64,000 bases of DNA from Acidobacteriaceae bacterium KBS 83. Lineage in GTDB: Bacteria; Acidobacteriota; Terriglobia; Terriglobales; Acidobacteriaceae. Position numbers and translations under genes: made by a program. Below, piece after piece: positions 8,624 to 16,708 of this stretch. Location: assembly GCA_000381585.1 (NCBI GenBank), contig KB906734.1:186001-250000 (forward strand), given 5' to 3'. The notes under the pieces are model-generated. The model saw only the letters and a list, made by a program, of their open reading frames with translations. It searched no databases and had not been told where the DNA came from. How positions within the stretch are numbered: position 1 is the stretch's first letter; each line of letters starts with the position of its first letter.

Positions 8624-9217
8624 TCAGAGAGATTTATCTTTTGACCGCCGCCGGCGCTGGCTCGATGCACGCTTTGTTTTCGCCCGTGGCCGTTGGCGGG
8701 CTTGCCTGGAGATAGAAGCGAACAACATATGCGGTTCTTCGTCCAGTGGGTTGTACAGGTCATCCGGATACCAGAGACCAGAGAACAATGACGCTTGTCG
8801 AGCGATGGTGCATCTCTGCACGTGAGGCTGGTCAATGAAGTTGTGGTGGATATTGGGATTGCCCCAGTTTCCGCCCCAGACCAGGCCGGCGCTCTCAGCC
8901 AGCTGCCCCACGATAGAGAAGTCGCCCTTCCATGAAGGCTCTCCATTGACAGACCTGACAATGTCGCATGCGAGGCCGAAATGGTGCACGCCGACCCTTC
9001 TTAATTGCGTCGCACCTTGCAGGAAGAGCTGTTCCTGCCGTTCCTGGCTTCTGTAGGTTTCGAAGATCATGAGGTCGAAACCCTGTTCTTCCGCCGCAGC
9101 GATGATCCCTTCGACCAACTCTCTTGTGATTGGCTCGAGCAGCTCTGGATCCGATATGCGGGAAGCGGAAGTGAAGCGAGGGTCTTGTTCGATCACATCG
9201 GTATAAAAAGTTCCCAT
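8624..9217 (-). CDS. M15-family peptidase (D-Ala-D-Ala carboxypeptidase/endolysin-like)
   Basis: A 197-residue predicted zinc peptidase that would cut D-alanyl or L-Ala-D-Glu links in peptidoglycan stem peptides. The M15 signatures are visible: FETYRSQERQEQLFLQG (about residues 52-68), the zinc motif VHHFGLACD (H..G..D, about 76-85), a Trp/Gly-rich WGGNWG, and a third His ligand in QPHVQRC. There is no signal peptide. The C-terminus is a very basic tail (SRQARQRPRAKTKRASSQRR). Phage endolysins of this family are similar, so a phage origin is possible. A decayed relative lies about 1 kb away. Confidence 0.8.
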   Translation of the reverse strand: MGTFYTDVIEQDPRFTSASRISDPELLEPITRELVEGIIAAAEEQGFDLMIFETYRSQERQEQLFLQGATQLRRVGVHHFGLACDIVRSVNGEPSWKGDFSIVGQLAESAGLVWGGNWGNPNIHHNFIDQPHVQRCTIARQASLFSGLWYPDDLYNPLDEEPHMLFASISRQARQRPRAKTKRASSQRRRRSKDKSL

Positions 9218-9420
9218 GATTCACCTCGGGTGGAAATGAGAGCACACCGGATGGATCTCTGGTCAAGAGAGATCTTCTATAAGTGCGCCAGCACTGCTGC
9301 ATTTCGCAGTTCCAGAGATCAATGTTGAGGGCGATGATTTTCGTCCATTGCAACAGAGCAACGGTCGTGTGATCCGTGAAAGCGACGAGATAGGTAACTG
9401 ACTAAGTGCTGAATGAAAGC

Positions 9421-9448
9421 GCCCACATTCCAGATGCGGAATGTGGGC
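9421..9448 (-). terminator. Perfect hairpin after the secreted gene at 9455
   Basis: Arms GCCCACATTCC (9421-9431) and GGAATGTGGGC (9438-9448) pair perfectly around a six-base loop. It lies seven bases beyond the stop codon of the minus-strand gene. The minus-strand sequence after it is GCTTTCATT, a weak T-tract. Probable terminator. Confidence 0.65.
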
Positions 9449-9454
9449 ACGTAG

Positions 9455-10546
9455 CTACCAGCGATAGATGGTGAGCTTATGGAGGAAGATGGTCGCCGAT
9501 CCGCTGGTCTTATTCGATCCTTCGACCTGCACCTGAGTATTGATGGTCCCCGGCGCCCAGCCGAGGAAATGCGCGGCCAGGTGGGTGTATCCCCAGGCGT
9601 GGTACGTACCATCGAAAGTCACCCAGTCATGCGTAACGACGCCACTGGAATTGCGGTGCATGCCGATCTGAATGTGGTGCCACACGTTGGCCTTCCAAGT
9701 CGTGGGATCGCACGGGGGCCCTGAGGCCCACCAGTGATCCAACTTTCCTGCGGTGTAGGCGGCTTCCCACCTTCGCACCCCGTTGATACCAGCACATTGC
9801 GTAGCGAGAAGCACCGTCTCGCCGTTCGCCATCGACTGGTTGATATCGAGCTCGAGGTTCATTACCTGCGATGGGTTGGGAAGAAAGACGTAGGTGTCGA
9901 GGACAAAATGCGTCGCTTTCGAATCGCCGGCGACGAAGCGGTACCAACGTTCGCCGCCGCGATTGGTGTAGGTCATATAAAACTTGCGGGCATCGTCATA
10001 CACGGGAGTCGTGGCTGGAAATACCGTCGAGCCTTTGGAGGTGCCGGGTGTGCCGCCATCATGAATCTGGTTCCAGGGTTCTTTCGCAGAGAGGTCGCCG
10101 GAAGATTTGGCATTCGCAGCGATGCCACCGGCAGTCGGCGGGGAAGGCGGCGGCGCCGATCCGGAGCCTACAGTGAACTGCGTGTTGACTACGGGGCAGG
10201 CGCCGCGGGCGGTCCACGATTTGAAATGGATGATATGCCTGCCGGCAGCGACAGCCTGATGAGCAACGTCGATGTCGTAGGGCGTTTCACCGCGAACGAC
10301 TGTGGCGCTGCCGTCGATGGAGTAGCCGAAGGCCGATGGGGGAACGCCTTCACATCCGATGTTGTGCGCTCGCACCCAGATGGGATTCGCTACATGCGTG
10401 CCGTTTACCGGGCTTGCGACGGTGACATCCGACGCAAACGCTGCAGGAGATACCAGCGCGCCACAGAGTACTGCGAAGAAGAAAGAAGCCAGCCCGCGCG
10501 ACAACACAAAGCGCGGACGCCGATGAGATACGTCGGGAAACTGCAT
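9455..10546 (-). CDS. Secreted protein: Ig-like domain plus lectin-like domain
   Basis: A 363-residue exported protein. The start at 10546 is supported by GGAG six bases upstream and by the signal peptide that follows (LSRGLASFFFAVLCGALVSP, then AAFA). An Ig-like domain follows (VTVASPVNGTHVANPIWVRA, about residues 40-130) of the kind seen in acidobacterial exported proteins, then a Pro/Ser/Gly-rich linker, then about 215 residues related to the whole mature protein at 6492-7205. The two share DTYVFLPNP, LELDINQ, WHHIQI and a C-terminal aromatic motif. Function unknown; binding to a surface or glycan is a reasonable inference. A perfect hairpin follows the stop. Confidence 0.8.
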   Translation of the reverse strand: MQFPDVSHRRPRFVLSRGLASFFFAVLCGALVSPAAFASDVTVASPVNGTHVANPIWVRAHNIGCEGVPPSAFGYSIDGSATVVRGETPYDIDVAHQAVAAGRHIIHFKSWTARGACPVVNTQFTVGSGSAPPPSPPTAGGIAANAKSSGDLSAKEPWNQIHDGGTPGTSKGSTVFPATTPVYDDARKFYMTYTNRGGERWYRFVAGDSKATHFVLDTYVFLPNPSQVMNLELDINQSMANGETVLLATQCAGINGVRRWEAAYTAGKLDHWWASGPPCDPTTWKANVWHHIQIGMHRNSSGVVTHDWVTFDGTYHAWGYTHLAAHFLGWAPGTINTQVQVEGSNKTSGSATIFLHKLTIYRW

Positions 10547-10694
10547 GAGTACTCCGTAGGGGATAAGTCGCGATTGACCGGGGGAGACAGACACGGAGTA
10601 TACGCCGCGACCACATAGGTTGCGGGGCTTTGGGAATAACTCATTTTTAGAATGCTGGACTATTTATTGCCAATGTAGAGGTACGCAATTTTTG

Positions 10695-11201
10695 CTAGCC
10701 ACCGTATAGTTCTTCTTCACTTACCACCGGTTCGGAGTGTTGTAGTTTTCCGGCGCGGTGGGCGGCGCCGAACATAGCTCCGCGGGCAGGCTTCAATGGG
10801 GCGAAGCGCATGAATCCTACGGGCTTAGCTAAGTCGTCGAAGATGGCTTCCATGCCACCCTGCATGAAATAGGTTTCGTGCCAGAAGCCGGTTCCGCCGG
10901 AGTCGCGCAGGAAATTTTTCCACCATACGCGGTGTGGCTCCGAGCGGCTCCAGGCAAGAAGCGAGTCGAGATCGCGCCAGTATTGGCGCATTCCCAAGTG
11001 CGCGGGAAAGAGGGAGAGGAGGAAAAATTCGTGCACGAGGAGCCCATCCGGTCCAGCGGCGACCGAGTTAGAAATCTTTGGGCCGAATCCGGCGAGAGTC
11101 TTCAGACCAGTCAGCCGATTGACGCGCATGCCGAGATAGATGACGACGAGATTGGGATATTGCGAGAGATCGACGGTCTGGCGATTCACCTTTCCGGACA
11201 T
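10695..11201 (-). CDS. DUF4188 domain protein
   Basis: A 168-residue cytoplasmic protein. The opening (VVIYLGMRVNRLTGLKTLAG) and the middle (HETYFMQGGMEAIFDDLAKP, GFMRFAPLKPARG) match what I recall of the DUF4188 family, which has a dimeric alpha/beta-barrel fold like small monooxygenases and dehydratases. The substrate is unknown. AAGGGGA lies about ten bases before the ATG. It is transcribed away from the PadR gene downstream on the plus strand. Confidence 0.7.
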   Translation of the reverse strand: MSGKVNRQTVDLSQYPNLVVIYLGMRVNRLTGLKTLAGFGPKISNSVAAGPDGLLVHEFFLLSLFPAHLGMRQYWRDLDSLLAWSRSEPHRVWWKNFLRDSGGTGFWHETYFMQGGMEAIFDDLAKPVGFMRFAPLKPARGAMFGAAHRAGKLQHSEPVVSEEELYGG

Positions 11202-11313
11202 AGCTATGCATCCCCTTGATTCATTTTGTCACCGCTGAAGGGTGTTCCGCCAGAGCGGACGGGGTGCTCAAGCGCGGCCGTTTTCAATGTTTCCCTATGT
11301 CATTCGAGTGGAG

Positions 11314-11346
11314 TATAGTGCTCTCCCATAGACAGTCTAGTGGGAG
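11314..11346 (+). promoter_or_regulatory. Promoter and inverted repeat ahead of padR/ABC permease
   Basis: TATAGT (11314-11319) is a good -10 hexamer. Right after it, CTCCCATAGAC (11323-11333) and GTCTAGTGGGAG (11335-11346) form an inverted repeat with one unpaired base. The repeat ends seven bases before the PadR start. This is a likely PadR operator for autoregulation. Confidence 0.6.
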
Positions 11347-11352
11347 CACGAT

Positions 11353-11706
11353 ATGGCAAGCGGGAAGAGAGGGCCAGTAGCTGGGGAGATGTTGCAGGGC
11401 ACGCTGGACATGCTGATTCTACGGACGCTGGTGATGGGGGCGGCGCACGGGCACACGATCGCACAGGTGATCGAGCATACGTCGGAGAATGCGCTGGAGG
11501 TGGAGCAGGGTTCGCTCTATCCGGCGCTGCATCGGCTGGAGGATCGCGGATTGGTGTCGGCGAAGTGGGGCGTGAGCGAGAACAATCGCAGGGCCAGGTT
11601 TTATCAGTTGACGGCTGCAGGAAGACGGAAGCTGGCGGCGGCGACGAGCCGGTGGCGGCAGATGACACGGGCGATCGGGTTGATTCTGGGTGAAGAAGCG
11701 GACTAA
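11353..11706 (+). CDS. PadR-family transcriptional regulator
   Basis: A 117-residue winged-helix repressor. The PadR core is clear: QGTLDMLILRTLVMGAAHGH (helix 1), the recognition region LEVEQGSLYPALHRLEDRGL, and the wing AKWGVSENNRRARFYQLTAA. The C-terminal helix is the dimerisation element. It lies 57 bases upstream of the ABC permease at 11764 on the same strand, the standard acidobacterial pairing. An inverted repeat just ahead of the start suggests it controls its own operon. The ligand is unknown. Confidence 0.92.
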   Translation: MASGKRGPVAGEMLQGTLDMLILRTLVMGAAHGHTIAQVIEHTSENALEVEQGSLYPALHRLEDRGLVSAKWGVSENNRRARFYQLTAAGRRKLAAATSRWRQMTRAIGLILGEEAD

Positions 11707-11763
11707 ATGGTGGTGCGGGCGCTCTGATCGGGACGACGATTTCGTCACTGTGTGAGGGACATT

Positions 11764-14433
11764 ATGAATCTACGGCGTTTTAGGGGACGGGGAGAGAAGG
11801 ACGCGGAGCTAACCGAGGAGATCCGCTCGCACCTGGCACATGATGAGGACCTGCGGACGGCGCGCGGGGTGGATGCTGAGGAGGCGCGGCGGCAGGCCCG
11901 TGTAAAGTTCGGCCCACAGAACTCTGTCCACGAGGAGGAGTGGCGCTATCGTTCCCTGCCCTGGCTGGAGAACCTTTGGCGCGATCTGAAGTTTGTGGCG
12001 CGCTCGCTGGGAAAGACGCCGGGATTCACCATCGTCGCGATCGTGGTGATCGCAGTGGGGATTGGCGTAAATACGGCGGTGTTCTCGGTGATCAACACGG
12101 TGCTGCTGAAGCCACTGATATTTCCGGACCAGGACTCGCTGGTGGACCTGATGAATACGTCGCCGCGAGGTTCGGGGCCTGGAGCGAATATTCCGAAGTT
12201 CAGGATCTGGCGTGAGCAGACAAGCATTTTCTCGAAGGTGGCGGGATTCGACTTCGGCGGCGCGGGGCTCAACCTGACCGGCGGCGATAAGCCGCAGCAG
12301 GTGCAGGGTGTGCACGTGACGCAGCAATACTTTTCCATGCTGGGCGCGCCGGTGATCATGGGGCGCACGTTTACGCAGGCGGAAGACTCGCCGAACGGCG
12401 GCCGAGTGACGGTGCTGAGCTACGCACTATGGAAGAGCCGCTTCGGCGACGATCCGAAGATCGTCGGCAAGACGATTCAGCTGGACGGACAGCCCTACCT
12501 GGTGCTGGGTGTGATCGGCAAGAGCTTTGTGACGGATACGCCGACCGATCTGTATCTGCCATTTCAATTCGACATGAACTCGCAGGACCAGGCGCACTAC
12601 TTTATAGTGGCCGCCCGGCTGAAGCCAGGGATCACGATCGGTCAGGCGAATGCGCAGTTGAAGCTGGCGGCGGATGAGTACCGGCGCACCTACGGCCCGA
12701 TGGCGATGGGGCCGCAGGATGGATTCGGCGTGGCGTCGCTGGCGGAGATGTGGGTCGGCGATTCGCGGACGTCGCTGTGGGTGCTGATGGGCGCGGTGGG
12801 ATTTGTGTTGCTGATTGCGTGCGCCAATGTGGCGAACCTGATGCTGGTGCGCGCGACGGGACGGAAGCGGGAGCTGGCGACGCGCGCGGCGCTGGGCGCG
12901 GGCCGCGGAATGATTGTGCGGCAACTGTTAACGGAGAGCCTGGCGTTAGCGCTGACCGGCGGCGCGCTGGGACTGGTGCTGGGCGCGGTGGGAGTGCGGC
13001 TGCTGCTGGCGATTGCGCCGGCCGGCATTCCACGCATTGGTGAAGACGGCTCGGCGGTGACACCCGATTGGCACGTGCTTCTGTTTACGCTGGGCGTATC
13101 GGTGTTGACGGGAATTCTCTTCGGGCTGGCGCCCGCGATCGGCGCATCGCGACCAAATCTGGTGGCGGCACTGAATGAGAGCAGCAACCGCAGCGGTGTC
13201 GGTTTTCGGAGCGGCAAGCTGCGTTCTGCGCTGGTGATCAGCGAGATGGCCCTGGCGCTGATCCTGGTGATTGGGGCGGCGCTGTTGATCCGCACCTTCA
13301 TGAAACTCGAAGCGGTGAATCCGGGATATGACACGCGCAATGTTCTGACGATGGCGATGTCGATCAGCGGCGATCGCTTCCAGAAAACAGCGGGCGTGGC
13401 GCAACTGGTGAAGGACGGCACTGACCGGCTGACGGCGCTTCCGGGAGTGACAGGTGCGGCGGCGACATGCTGCCTGCCGCTGGAAGGCGGCTTTGGACTG
13501 GGCTTCAACATTGTGGGGCGGCCGAATGGCAACAATCCGATAACCGGCGGCGCCGGATATGACACGGTGTCGTGGAACTACTTCAACACCTTCAAAATTC
13601 CGCTACTGCGTGGACGCATGTTCACGGAACAGGACAGTGGTTCGGCGCCCGGCGTGGTGATCATCAACGAAGCGCTGGCGAAGCAATACTGGCCGAAGGG
13701 CAAGGGCGATCCGCTGAAGGACCGGCTGGAGATCGGGCCGGGTATGGGGCCGAATTTCAAGGAGCAGCCGCGCCAGATCATCGGCATCGTTGGTGACACG
13801 CGCGTGCGGGCTCTTGATCGTCAGCCGGATCCGATGATGTACACGCCGATTGCGCAGATGCCCGATGGGATGACAGCGCTGAACTCGCGCATTGCGCCGC
13901 TCATGTGGGTTGTGCACAGCCAGGTGGAGCCGCATTCGCTGGCGGCACCGATGGCGGAGGCGCTGCGCGTGGCGAGCGGCGGCCTGCCGGTGGCGCATAT
14001 CCGCACGATGGAAGAGATCGTCGTGCTGAACACGTCGCGGCAGCGCTTCAACATGCTGCTGTTGACGATCTTCGGCGCGTCTGCGCTGTTGATGGCGGCG
14101 ATCGGGATCTATGGGTTGATGGCCTACTCGGTGCAGCAGCGGACGCAGGAGATGGGCATCCGGATGGCGCTGGGAGCGCAGGCTTCGCACATTCGCAACA
14201 TGGTGATTCGCCAGGGCATGGTGCTGGCGCTGATCGGTGTCGTGATCGGGATTGCCGGCGCATTTGGGCTGACGCGGTTTCTGGCTTCGTTCCTCTTCGA
14301 TGTAAAGCCCTGGGACCCGTTGGCGTTTGTGGTCACGCCGCTGCTATTGGCTGCAGTTGCGCTGCTGGCGGTGTGGGTGCCGGCCGAGCGCGCAGTGCGC
14401 GTGGATCCGATGGCTGCGCTGCGGTTTGAGTGA
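11764..14433 (+). CDS. ABC transporter permease, MacB/FtsX type (ADOP-like)
   Basis: An 889-residue membrane protein. It opens with a soluble helical prefix (EIRSHLAHDEDLRTARGVDA), then the first membrane helix (IVAIVVIAVGIGVNTAVFSV, about residues 85-105), a MacB-like periplasmic domain, three helices starting WVLMGAVGFVLLIACANVAN with RKRELATRAALGAG, a second periplasmic domain, and a final FtsX module (TQEMGIRMALGAQ). This duplicated permease layout is characteristic of Acidobacteriota. No ATPase gene is adjacent. Substrate is unknown; MacB relatives act in mechanotransmission, drug or lipid export. The ATG at 11764 is preceded by GAGGG; a GTG at 11752 is an alternative. Confidence 0.92.
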   Translation: MNLRRFRGRGEKDAELTEEIRSHLAHDEDLRTARGVDAEEARRQARVKFGPQNSVHEEEWRYRSLPWLENLWRDLKFVARSLGKTPGFTIVAIVVIAVGIGVNTAVFSVINTVLLKPLIFPDQDSLVDLMNTSPRGSGPGANIPKFRIWREQTSIFSKVAGFDFGGAGLNLTGGDKPQQVQGVHVTQQYFSMLGAPVIMGRTFTQAEDSPNGGRVTVLSYALWKSRFGDDPKIVGKTIQLDGQPYLVLGVIGKSFVTDTPTDLYLPFQFDMNSQDQAHYFIVAARLKPGITIGQANAQLKLAADEYRRTYGPMAMGPQDGFGVASLAEMWVGDSRTSLWVLMGAVGFVLLIACANVANLMLVRATGRKRELATRAALGAGRGMIVRQLLTESLALALTGGALGLVLGAVGVRLLLAIAPAGIPRIGEDGSAVTPDWHVLLFTLGVSVLTGILFGLAPAIGASRPNLVAALNESSNRSGVGFRSGKLRSALVISEMALALILVIGAALLIRTFMKLEAVNPGYDTRNVLTMAMSISGDRFQKTAGVAQLVKDGTDRLTALPGVTGAAATCCLPLEGGFGLGFNIVGRPNGNNPITGGAGYDTVSWNYFNTFKIPLLRGRMFTEQDSGSAPGVVIINEALAKQYWPKGKGDPLKDRLEIGPGMGPNFKEQPRQIIGIVGDTRVRALDRQPDPMMYTPIAQMPDGMTALNSRIAPLMWVVHSQVEPHSLAAPMAEALRVASGGLPVAHIRTMEEIVVLNTSRQRFNMLLLTIFGASALLMAAIGIYGLMAYSVQQRTQEMGIRMALGAQASHIRNMVIRQGMVLALIGVVIGIAGAFGLTRFLASFLFDVKPWDPLAFVVTPLLLAAVALLAVWVPAERAVRVDPMAALRFE

Positions 14434-14436
14434 GGA

Positions 14437-14580
14437 TCTTCCATTCAGGCGGGTGCGCCGGTGGCACGATCTGTGGGTTCGCTTCCTTTGGTTGGGATCT
14501 GCCATCCAGGCAGACGCGCCGGCGGCGCGGGTTGTGGGGTTCGCTTCCTACGGTCGCTCACGATGGGTGTTGTGGGCGAC
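14437..14580 (+). repeat. Dispersed GC-rich palindromic repeat, two tandem units
   Basis: Two copies in tandem right after the ABC permease stop. The first runs from about 14437 to 14493, the second from 14496 to 14580. The core is a small palindrome CGCGCC-GGC-GGCGCG (second unit 14515-14529), followed by TTCGCTTCCTNNGGTCGCTC and TGTGGGCGAC. Related copies occur at 23610, 27444, 30622 and 33083. Confidence 0.75.
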
Positions 14581-14593
14581 CTGACTCCCACTG

Positions 14594-15628
14594 TCAGCCG
14601 GCTTCAGTGCTTCCGCTCAGAGTGAGCAGGGTTGTGCCTTGCTCCTGGTCTGTGTAGACGCGGTCGCCAGCGTTGGTGGTGGAGTTTTGGCCTTCCGTCG
14701 AGTAGGGCGACACGGAGGTGCTGAGGTTGTCGATCAGCATCTGATCGAAAAAGACCTGCATGGTGTTGCTGCCGCTGGTGTCGGTTTCGTCGTAGGTGGA
14801 GCGGAAGCGCAGGTGAATGTGCGTGGTGCGTCCCTGATACCAGCCGGGAATGATGGTGGTGAACTGCACTTTGCCGGTGGCGTCGGTGATGTGATATCCG
14901 CGCAACCAGCTATCTGCTGTAGTGGACTCGCTGCCTTCTGCGGAATAGACGCCCTGCGCGTTGCAGTGCCAGATATCAACCTGAACGCCCTGCAGTGGCA
15001 CGCAACTGTTCTGACTGTCGAAAACATAGAGGGTCAAAGTGAGAGGGACGCCCTGCTGCGTGCTGGTGCCGTCGAGATTGGAAAGGATGTTGCTGCGCAG
15101 ATAGCCGCTGGCGCTGTCGTCGACGAAGTAGGGGCCTTCTTCGCCCTCCAATGTTTCGGCGCAGGAGGAGGCGGCGCCGACAGTGAGTGTGACTGCCGAA
15201 GAAGTGCTGGCAGCGTACGTAGTGTCCCCAGCATAGGTGGCCGTGAGCGAGTGTGTGCCGATGGTGCTGAAGCTGGTGGGTAGCGTTGTGGTACCGGATG
15301 CGAGAGTTCCTGTGCCCAGCGATGTGATGCCGTCATGGAAAGTGACGGCTCCGGTGGCGGCAGAGGGAGCTATGGACGCGGTGAGCGTGAGGGGGGCGCC
15401 CTGTTCGACGGTGGTTTTGGAGGCGGAGAGGGTGGTAGTGGAAGTGGTGGTGCCGCCGGTGATGGCGGAGGAGGAAGTTCGGGCGGTACTGCCGCCGCAA
15501 CCGGTGACAGCGGCGAGCGTGCTCATAGCAATGAGACGAAGCGCGGTCCGGCGGTCGAGGGGCGGGCACCATTCACGGGAATCATCGTGTTCGATGTGGC
15601 GGCGCGGTTCTACTGTGCTCTCCGGCAT
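14594..15628 (-). CDS. Intradiol ring-cleavage dioxygenase-like lipoprotein with Ig-like domain
   Basis: A 344-residue protein. The start at 15628 has AGGAG eight bases upstream. A twin-arginine signal (DRRTALRLIAMSTLAAV) runs into a lipobox ending at GC, so the mature protein is probably lipid-anchored outside the inner membrane. A Ser/Thr-rich linker and one bacterial Ig-like domain (LTLTASIAPSAATGAVTFHD, GTHSLTATYAGDTTYAAS) follow. The C-terminal half is an intradiol-type fold with probable iron ligands in DIWHCNAQGVYS and in PGWYQGRTTHIHLR (one Tyr, two His). Intradiol enzymes open catechol rings; the exported form has unknown substrate. The fusion with an Ig domain is unusual. Confidence 0.82.
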   Translation of the reverse strand: MPESTVEPRRHIEHDDSREWCPPLDRRTALRLIAMSTLAAVTGCGGSTARTSSSAITGGTTTSTTTLSASKTTVEQGAPLTLTASIAPSAATGAVTFHDGITSLGTGTLASGTTTLPTSFSTIGTHSLTATYAGDTTYAASTSSAVTLTVGAASSCAETLEGEEGPYFVDDSASGYLRSNILSNLDGTSTQQGVPLTLTLYVFDSQNSCVPLQGVQVDIWHCNAQGVYSAEGSESTTADSWLRGYHITDATGKVQFTTIIPGWYQGRTTHIHLRFRSTYDETDTSGSNTMQVFFDQMLIDNLSTSVSPYSTEGQNSTTNAGDRVYTDQEQGTTLLTLSGSTEAG

Positions 15629-15817
15629 GGGGAGTGCTCCTCGGCGAAGTAGATTGTGGCGTTCAGTGATTCGCCAGAATAGACGCCACTCATCATGCGC
15701 CAGCGCGGGGAAAAAACGGAAAAGCAGACGTATCGAATAAGTTGCAGTGGACGTGGAAAAATCTGGCGGCATAACATTCCTGCGGTCGGTGGCTGACTGC
15801 TGGAGGAGGAAAGATCG

Positions 15818-16387
15818 TTGGATCGCGCAAACGGTTATGAGGAACATGCCGATACCTTCATGCGCTCGCGGCATCCGCACATTGGGCAGAAGATAGCGGA
15901 TGAATGGGGGCGCGGATTCACGCCAGGCGCGACCGTGCTGGAGCTGGGATGCGGCGATGGCGTGGTTTCGCAGGTGCTTGTGGACGCGGGCCTGACGCTC
16001 TATGGCGTGGATGCTTCGCCGACGCTGCTTCGCGCCTTCCGTGAACGATTTCCCGGGGTAGAGACGGAGTGCGCCGCGGCGGAGGAATCAACTTATTTCA
16101 ATCGCACCTTCGATGGGGTGGTCGCGGTAGGACTGATTTTTCTGCTGCCGGAGAGTGCGCAGCGAATTGTACTTACCAAAGTTGCAAATGCGTTGAAGGC
16201 GGGCGGGAGGTTCCTGTTTACAGCACCACGCGAGGCCTGCACGTGGGTGGATGTGCTCACGAAGCGTGAGTCACGGTCGCTAGGTGTTGAGGAGTATGAG
16301 GGGCTGCTGCATGGTTTGGGGTTTGAAGTCTCCTCTGGACGCGTGGACGAGGGGGAGAATCATTACTTCTTTGCGGTGAAGGGATAG
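15818..16387 (+). CDS. Class I SAM-dependent methyltransferase
   Basis: A 189-residue cytoplasmic methyltransferase. The SAM-binding motif I is ATVLELGCGDGVVSQVL (about residues 45-60), followed by an acidic end of strand 2 (YGVDASP) and motif IV/post I region FDGVVAVGLIFLLPES. The start codon is TTG at 15818; a strong GGAGGAGGA lies about eight bases upstream and decides it. Substrate is unknown. It is divergent from the dioxygenase-like gene. Confidence 0.88.
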   Translation: MDRANGYEEHADTFMRSRHPHIGQKIADEWGRGFTPGATVLELGCGDGVVSQVLVDAGLTLYGVDASPTLLRAFRERFPGVETECAAAEESTYFNRTFDGVVAVGLIFLLPESAQRIVLTKVANALKAGGRFLFTAPREACTWVDVLTKRESRSLGVEEYEGLLHGLGFEVSSGRVDEGENHYFFAVKG

Positions 16388-16456
16388 TGTTTCGCTCGAC
16401 CAATTAGTTGGGAACCGCACCCACAGCCGGCGTTATCATGATTCGATTTGGAATCT

Positions 16457-16708
16457 ATGGGAAGAATACAAAAATCATTATGGGCGAAGTTATTACTCGC
16501 CGTGTTCTCGCTTGTTGAACTTGTCACGCTATATCAGGTCCTCTTTTGTGTGTGGATGACGGCGTATCCGCCTGCCGCACCTAACCTCACTTTCTGGCGC
16601 CACCTGCTCGTTATCCGACTCTTGACCGCTGTAGTGGCAGGACTGCTATGGATCGCTACAGCGTCTTGGTTGTTCCGACAAAGAAGACGCGGTGCGACCG
16701 CCGCCTAA
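16457..16708 (+). CDS. Small two-helix membrane protein
   Basis: An 83-residue hypothetical protein with two predicted membrane helices: LLLAVFSLVELVTLYQVLFC (about residues 13-32) and LLTAVVAGLLWIATASWLF (about 54-72), and a basic C-terminus RQRRRG. No family is recognised. The ATG at 16457 is preferred over TTG at 16448; no clear ribosome site. It ends four bases inside the convergent GH16 gene. Confidence 0.55.
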   Translation: MGRIQKSLWAKLLLAVFSLVELVTLYQVLFCVWMTAYPPAAPNLTFWRHLLVIRLLTAVVAGLLWIATASWLFRQRRRGATAA

